Shown here piece after piece: positions 59,709-64,000 of a DNA stretch of 64,000 nucleotides. A program made the translations under genes and the position numbers. The notes beneath the pieces are model-generated. The model made no database searches. It had not been told where the DNA came from and saw only the letters and a program-made list of their open reading frames with translations. Source of the DNA: Novosphingobium pentaromativorans US6-1 (GTDB lineage: Bacteria > Pseudomonadota > Alphaproteobacteria > Sphingomonadales > Sphingomonadaceae); NCBI RefSeq assembly GCF_000767465.1, contig NZ_CP009291.1, positions 2,584,501-2,648,500 on the forward strand. Direction: 5' to 3'. Position 1 is the first letter of the stretch. Every line of letters begins with the position of its first letter.

Positions 59709-61352
59709 ATGCAGCAATTCGAAGCAGACTATGTCGTCGTCGGAGCAGGCAGCGCCGGCTGCGTCATGGCCAACCGTCTCAGCGAGAACGGGCGCCACAC
59801 GGTCCTGCTGCTCGAAGCCGGGGGCGATGACCGGCCCTGGCGCAACTGGCGCCATTTCTCCTCCGCCGCGATGATCCAGATACCCGCCGGTTTTGCCAAG
59901 ACGATGAAGAACCCCGCGACCGCCTGGAACTACGAGACCGAACCCGACAAGGAGACCGGCGGGCGCCGCCACTCGATGCCGCGCGGTCGGATCCTGGGCG
60001 GATCTTCCGCCATCAACGGTATGCTCTATGTCCGCGGGCAGCCGCAGGACTATGACCATTGGAGGCAACTGGGGTGCACGGGCTGGGGCTGGGAGGATGT
60101 CCTGCCTTTCTTCCGCAAGGCGCAGGATCAGGAACGCGGGGAGAGCGAACTGCATGGTGTGGGCGGTCCGCTGGCAGTGACCGATCCCGGCGACAGGATG
60201 CCGGTGTGCGAGAAAGTGATGGATGCGGCGGAAGCGATCGGCATTCCCCGCAATGCGGATATCAACGGGCCTGAACAGGAAGGGGTAACCTGGTCGCAGG
60301 TGACGATGCGGCGCGGCGTGAGGCACTCGACGGCGGCGGCCTATCTTAGACCGGCGGAGCGGCGGGCCAACCTGCGGATCCTGACCGGTGCGTTTGCGGA
60401 ACGGATCCTGTTCGACGGCACCCGCGCCAGCGGCGTTCGCTTCGCCCTGAACGGACAGCCCGCGCAAGCCAGTGCGCGGGCCGAAGTCGTCCTTTGCGGG
60501 GGTTCTTTCAATTCGCCGCAACTTCTTGAGATTTCGGGAGTCGGCGATCCTGAACGCCTCCGTGAAATGGGTATCGAGCCGGTGGCGGCGAACCGCAACG
60601 TGGGCGAGAATCTGCAGGATCATTTCATGCATGCCCTCAGCTACCGTATGGTGCCGGGAACGAAATCGATCAATCAGCAGGCCCACGGAGCGCCGCTTGC
60701 GTGGCAGGCGCTGCGGTGGCTGTTCACCCGGCGCGGCCTGCTGGCGCAAAGTTCGTCGCAAATGATGTTGTTCACCAGGTCCCGGCCCGAACTGGCTTCG
60801 CCCGATATCCAGATGCATATCACGCCGGCATCCACAAAGCCTCAGCTCATGGGCATGAAGCCGATGCAGCCCGACGAACATCCGGGGCTGACTTTCGCAC
60901 CTTGCCACCTGCGCCCGGAGTCGGTGGGGCACGTTCACGCCCGCTCCGGCGATCCGCGCGAATTTCCCGCGATCGTTCCCAATTTTATCAGTACGGAGGC
61001 GGATCGCGCAGCCCAGGTCGCGGCCTTCAAGCTGGTGCGCCGCCTGGTCGAGCAGCCAGCCCTTGCGTCGTTGGTCAGCCTGGAGAGGTTGCCGGGAGAG
61101 CGGGTCAAATCCGACGACGAGATCCTTTCCTACATTCGCGCCGCCGGGACATCGGTGCATCACCCTGTGGGCACCTGCCGCATGGGCAGCGATGCGGATT
61201 CGGTGCTGGATACAGACTTGCGGGTGCGCGGCGTGCAGGGGCTGCGCGTCGTCGATGCTTCGGTCATGCCCAGGCTCGTATCCGGCAACACCAATGCACC
61301 AGTCATCATGATCGCGGAAAAGGCCGCGGACATGATCTGCGCACGCAACTGA
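59709..61352 (+). CDS. GMC-family FAD-dependent oxidoreductase (choline dehydrogenase-like)
   Basis: A 547-residue GMC oxidoreductase oxidising an alcohol to aldehyde or ketone with FAD. Seen: ADP-binding VVGAGSAGCVMANRLSE, second GMC signature PRGRILGGSSAINGMLY, GGSFNSPQLLEISGVG, and the catalytic-His region VHHPVGTCRMG near residue 480; closing NTNAPVIMIAEKAADMI. No secretion signal. It is followed by an aldehyde dehydrogenase 73 bp downstream, so together they could turn a primary alcohol into an acid. Substrate unknown; polyethylene glycol and terpenoid alcohol dehydrogenases are in this family. Confidence 0.92.
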   Translation: MQQFEADYVVVGAGSAGCVMANRLSENGRHTVLLLEAGGDDRPWRNWRHFSSAAMIQIPAGFAKTMKNPATAWNYETEPDKETGGRRHSMPRGRILGGSSAINGMLYVRGQPQDYDHWRQLGCTGWGWEDVLPFFRKAQDQERGESELHGVGGPLAVTDPGDRMPVCEKVMDAAEAIGIPRNADINGPEQEGVTWSQVTMRRGVRHSTAAAYLRPAERRANLRILTGAFAERILFDGTRASGVRFALNGQPAQASARAEVVLCGGSFNSPQLLEISGVGDPERLREMGIEPVAANRNVGENLQDHFMHALSYRMVPGTKSINQQAHGAPLAWQALRWLFTRRGLLAQSSSQMMLFTRSRPELASPDIQMHITPASTKPQLMGMKPMQPDEHPGLTFAPCHLRPESVGHVHARSGDPREFPAIVPNFISTEADRAAQVAAFKLVRRLVEQPALASLVSLERLPGERVKSDDEILSYIRAAGTSVHHPVGTCRMGSDADSVLDTDLRVRGVQGLRVVDASVMPRLVSGNTNAPVIMIAEKAADMICARN

Positions 61353-61425
61353 AGCGGCGGCAGGGCCCTTGCCCTTGCCCGCCAATCGTAATCACGGGTT
61401 TCCCGGCAGACAGGACGTGAAGACT

Positions 61426-62829
61426 ATGAACACGAAAATGTTGATCGACGGCAAGCTGGTGAAAGGCGCAGGCACGCTGGACATCGTGAACCCCGCAAGC
61501 GGACGGCCCTTCATCCAGGCGGAACGCGCGGACGAAGCGCAGTTGCAGCAGGCCGTTGCTGCCGCGAAGGCCGCTTTTCCCCATTGGTCGGGGCTGAGCT
61601 TCGAAGAGCGCGGCGAATATCTGTTGCGCCTGGCCGATGGCCTGCAGGAGATGCAGGACGAACTTGCCCGCATCGTGACCCGCGAACAGGGCAAGCCGCT
61701 GCAACAGGCCTATGCCGAAGTCATGGGCGGCATCTACCAATTGCGCCACTACGCCGCGCAGCGGATCGAGCCGACCGTCATTCGTGAAAACGAGGGCAGC
61801 CGTATCATCGAGCATCGCACGGCGCTGGGCGTGGTGGCGGCGGTAACGCCCTGGAACTTTCCGTTCCTGCTGGTCACCCAGAAGATCGGTCCTGCCCTCA
61901 TTGCCGGCAATACCGTGGTCGCCAAACCGGCGCCCACGACCCCGCTGTCCGCGCTTGCCATTGCAGGGGTTGCCGCCGATGTCTTTCCGGCGGGCGTCCT
62001 CAACGTGATCGTCGACGAAAACGATCTGGGATCTGCGCTGACCGGCCATGCCGACGTGGCGAAGGTCAGCTTCACCGGGTCGACCGGAACCGGCCGCAAG
62101 GTTAGCGCGGCGGGCGCCAGCACGCTGAAGCGCCTGACGCTTGAACTGGGCGGCAACGACGCCGCGATCGTTCTGGACGACGTGTCGCCCGCGGAGATCG
62201 CCCCCCGCCTGTTCGGTGGTGCGATGGTCAATGCCGGGCAGGTGTGCCTGGCCATCAAGCGAGTTTATGCGCCGAGCGCGATCTACGACGAACTGTGCGA
62301 TGAGCTGGCCAAGCTGGCGCGGGAAGCCGTGGTCGACGACGGCGACAAGCAGGGCACGCAGATCGGCCCGCTTCAGAACCGGATGCAGTTCGACAAGGTG
62401 CTTGGCTACCTCGAGGATGCGCGGGCCAATGGCTCGGTCATCGCCGGTGGCGAGGCGCTGGACCGCGACGGGTATTTCATCGCTCCCACCATCGTGCGCG
62501 ACATCGCCGACGACGCGGCCCTGGTGCGCGAGGAACAGTTCGGTCCCATCCTGCCGGTTCTGAAATACGATGATATCGACGATGCCATCGCCCGTGCCAA
62601 TGACAGCGACTTCGGCCTGGGAGGCACGGTCTGGGGCAAGGACATAGACCGTGCGGCCAAGGTTGCGATGAAAGTCGATTCGGGAACGGTCTGGGTCAAC
62701 AAGCACCTGGATATCTCCTTCGACATCCCGTTCGGCGGTGCCAAGCAATCCGGTATCGGACGGGAAGGCGGGGAGGAAGGACTTCACGCCTTCACCCAGG
62801 CCCACATCGTCAACATCGCGCTGACTTGA
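61426..62829 (+). CDS. Aldehyde dehydrogenase (NAD(P)+-dependent), copy 3
   Basis: A 467-residue ALDH: TPWNFPFLLVTQKIGPALIA, FTGSTGTGRKV, base Glu in LTLELGGNDAAI, and the catalytic Cys in VNAGQVCLAIKRVY. Motifs including FGGAKQSGIGREGG close the protein. Start MNTKMLIDGKLVKG aligns with family N-termini; the preceding codons are not protein-like. It follows the GMC oxidoreductase and precedes the second DapB-like gene by 19 bp, so the three form an operon converting alcohol to acid. Confidence 0.9.
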   Translation: MNTKMLIDGKLVKGAGTLDIVNPASGRPFIQAERADEAQLQQAVAAAKAAFPHWSGLSFEERGEYLLRLADGLQEMQDELARIVTREQGKPLQQAYAEVMGGIYQLRHYAAQRIEPTVIRENEGSRIIEHRTALGVVAAVTPWNFPFLLVTQKIGPALIAGNTVVAKPAPTTPLSALAIAGVAADVFPAGVLNVIVDENDLGSALTGHADVAKVSFTGSTGTGRKVSAAGASTLKRLTLELGGNDAAIVLDDVSPAEIAPRLFGGAMVNAGQVCLAIKRVYAPSAIYDELCDELAKLAREAVVDDGDKQGTQIGPLQNRMQFDKVLGYLEDARANGSVIAGGEALDRDGYFIAPTIVRDIADDAALVREEQFGPILPVLKYDDIDDAIARANDSDFGLGGTVWGKDIDRAAKVAMKVDSGTVWVNKHLDISFDIPFGGAKQSGIGREGGEEGLHAFTQAHIVNIALT

Positions 62830-62848
62830 GCGCGCGGGGGACAGAGGC

Positions 62849-63889
62849 ATGGCATATCGCGTCATCCAGTGGACCACCGGCAATGTCGGCCGACAGACCC
62901 TAAAGGCGTTGATCGCCAAGCCGGGGTTCGAGCTTGTCGGCGTTTTCGCCCATGGCAGGGACAAGGTCGGGCGGGATGCCGCCGAGCTGTGCGGATTGGA
63001 CACGCCGACCGGGATCTGCGCCACCGACGATGTGGAGGCCTTGCTGCGAAGCGGGGCGGACGCATGCGTCTTTTCGGGGCGGTGGTTCGACGTCGACCTC
63101 GTCTGCCGTCTGCTGGAGGCGGGGATCAACGTCGTGACCCATGCCGCTTTCATCAACGGGCGCTGGCTGGGCGAGGATGCGCGGCACAGGCTTCAGGAAG
63201 CATGCATCAAGGGCGCAGCCTCGCTTTACGGATCGGGCATCAATCCCGGCTTTGCGAACATTATCGCCGTCGTCTCCACCCAGCTTTGCGCGCGGGTTGA
63301 CCAGATCCGGGTCACTGAAGCGGTGGACTCCACATACTACGATTCGTGGGAGACCGAGGTGAAGGTCGGCTTCGGCCAAAAGCCCGACGCGCCCGGACTG
63401 GTCGAGAATGCACGCGAGGCGACCGAAGTTTTCGGCGATGCGGTCGAAATGATGGCCGATGCGCTGGGCGTCGTCCTCGACGAAATCGTCTTCGATATGG
63501 ATACAGCGCTTGCAACCGCCCGAAACGAATTGGGTTACGCCACTATCGAGGAGGGCACCGTCAGTGCAGTGGACGGGCGCTGGCGCGGGCGGATCGGCGG
63601 CCGTGACTTCATCGTCCTGCGCTTTCGCTGGAAAAAGGGAACGCATGTCGAGCCCTTCGAGATCGACGGCGGATACCGGATCGAAGTGGATGGGAATCCC
63701 AGCGTCCTGGCCACGGCGCATCTGCAACGTCCCGTGCCGCAAACGGATGGCGATGCAATGGCGGTAGGCATGATCGCCACGGGCCTGCCCGCGCTCAACG
63801 CTATCCCGTCGGCCGTTGCCGCGCAGCCCGGCATCGTCGCGATGCATCAGATGAATGCGTTCGGCGCATGCGACGTCTTCTCGTTCTGA
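62849..63889 (+). CDS. DapB-like NAD(P)-dependent dehydrogenase, copy 2
   Basis: A 346-residue paralogue of the protein at 53311-54399: YRVIQWTTGNVGRQTLKALI and FELVGVFAHGRDKVGRDAAEL, with similar segments throughout (SGINPGFANIIAVVST against SGIDPGFATSHLAVTA). Rossmann N-domain, no DapB catalytic HH-x-K motif. Likely an NAD(P)-linked oxidoreductase of unknown substrate. Last visible complete gene of the rightward operon after GMC oxidoreductase and ALDH. Confidence 0.8.
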   Translation: MAYRVIQWTTGNVGRQTLKALIAKPGFELVGVFAHGRDKVGRDAAELCGLDTPTGICATDDVEALLRSGADACVFSGRWFDVDLVCRLLEAGINVVTHAAFINGRWLGEDARHRLQEACIKGAASLYGSGINPGFANIIAVVSTQLCARVDQIRVTEAVDSTYYDSWETEVKVGFGQKPDAPGLVENAREATEVFGDAVEMMADALGVVLDEIVFDMDTALATARNELGYATIEEGTVSAVDGRWRGRIGGRDFIVLRFRWKKGTHVEPFEIDGGYRIEVDGNPSVLATAHLQRPVPQTDGDAMAVGMIATGLPALNAIPSAVAAQPGIVAMHQMNAFGACDVFSF

Positions 63890-63959
63890 TGCGACCGCCG
63901 CGAAGCCCGGGCGGGACCGGCTGCCCCCTAGCCGATAACTCCGGAAAAGCCTTGCCAGG

Positions 63960-64000
63960 ATGAATGCCCCGATGAAACTCGATACCGCTCCGGCGAAAGC
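63960..64000 (+). CDS. Possible start of a further gene, cut by window edge
   Basis: An ATG gives MNAPMKLDTAPAK in the same direction as the preceding operon, 70 bp after its last stop. Only 13 complete codons are visible and the SD (CAGG) is weak, so neither product nor the gene itself is certain. Confidence 0.35.
   Translation, partial: MNAPMKLDTAPAK

Noticed and set aside
57022..61385. Two very long antisense frames opposite the second BVMO and the GMC oxidoreductase
   Set aside because: Both lie opposite strongly recognised genes and have compositional bias only.
1..64000. Mobile elements, prophage, CRISPR arrays, tRNA and rRNA genes
   Set aside because: Looked for on both strands; no transposase, integrase, terminal repeat, spacer array or tRNA-like structure was recognised. 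Small non-coding RNAs cannot be excluded by eye.

Overview
The window looks like chromosomal DNA of a high-GC alphaproteobacterium, most likely a sphingomonad (Novosphingobium or Sphingobium type). This is inferred from base composition, from the style of the TonB-dependent receptor, and from the dense mix of short-chain dehydrogenases (SDRs), Rieske oxygenases and Baeyer-Villiger monooxygenases (BVMOs). No rRNA, tRNA, CRISPR array, transposase, integrase or prophage gene was seen.

Positions 1-12,000 are mostly core metabolism: the start of prfA and hisS (minus strand), a secreted M61 peptidase, inorganic pyrophosphatase, a coupled DUF1326/DUF2182 pair, a GabD-type succinate-semialdehyde dehydrogenase, and a tightly overlapping three-gene methylcrotonyl-CoA carboxylase/MaoC operon that resembles leucine-catabolism operons.

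From about 12,000 to the right edge the window is a catabolic region of many short, often divergent operons. 12.0-17.8 kb: a five-gene minus-strand operon (amidohydrolase, APH-like kinase, IclR regulator, SDR, cupin) divergent from a second APH-like kinase. 17.9-21.3 kb: TetR regulator divergent from a D-aminoacylase-type amidohydrolase and a Coq4-family protein. 21.4-29 kb: SDRs, dimeric alpha/beta-barrel proteins, flavin reductase, a VanA-like Rieske oxygenase. 29-32.5 kb: aldehyde dehydrogenase and a thiolase-like/DUF35 pair. 33-38.5 kb: epimerase-like protein, SnoaL-like protein, MDR reductase, acyl-CoA synthetase, KshA/DAF-36-like Rieske oxygenase. 39.3-41.8 kb: TonB-dependent receptor. 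42-51 kb: MDR reductase, SDRs, MaoC-like protein, CaiB-type CoA transferase, acyl-CoA dehydrogenase, alpha/beta hydrolase, IclR regulator. 51-64 kb: two BVMOs, a second thiolase-like/DUF35 pair, a second alpha/beta hydrolase, two DapB-like dehydrogenases, a GMC oxidoreductase, an aldehyde dehydrogenase.

Taken together (inference), the region encodes uptake of a hydrophobic compound, hydroxylation, alcohol and ketone oxidation, Baeyer-Villiger ring or side-chain oxygenation, ester hydrolysis, CoA activation, and side-chain removal by retro-aldol cleavage. A steroid- or terpenoid-like substrate fits, but the sequence does not name it. The best new signals are: (i) a PcaU-like three-half-site operator (TGAAG-N5-CTTCA-N5-[T/C]GAA) at three promoters, with a two-half-site version at a fourth, around the IclR gene near 50.9 kb; (ii) two thiolase-like proteins that both lack the thiolase cysteines and carry tyrosines where thiolases have histidines, as in the steroid side-chain aldolase Ltp2; (iii) a perfect 13-bp complementarity able to hide a ribosome-binding site at 18.5 kb; and (iv) a recurrent GAGGTATCTCAA-like element close to many of the start codons.
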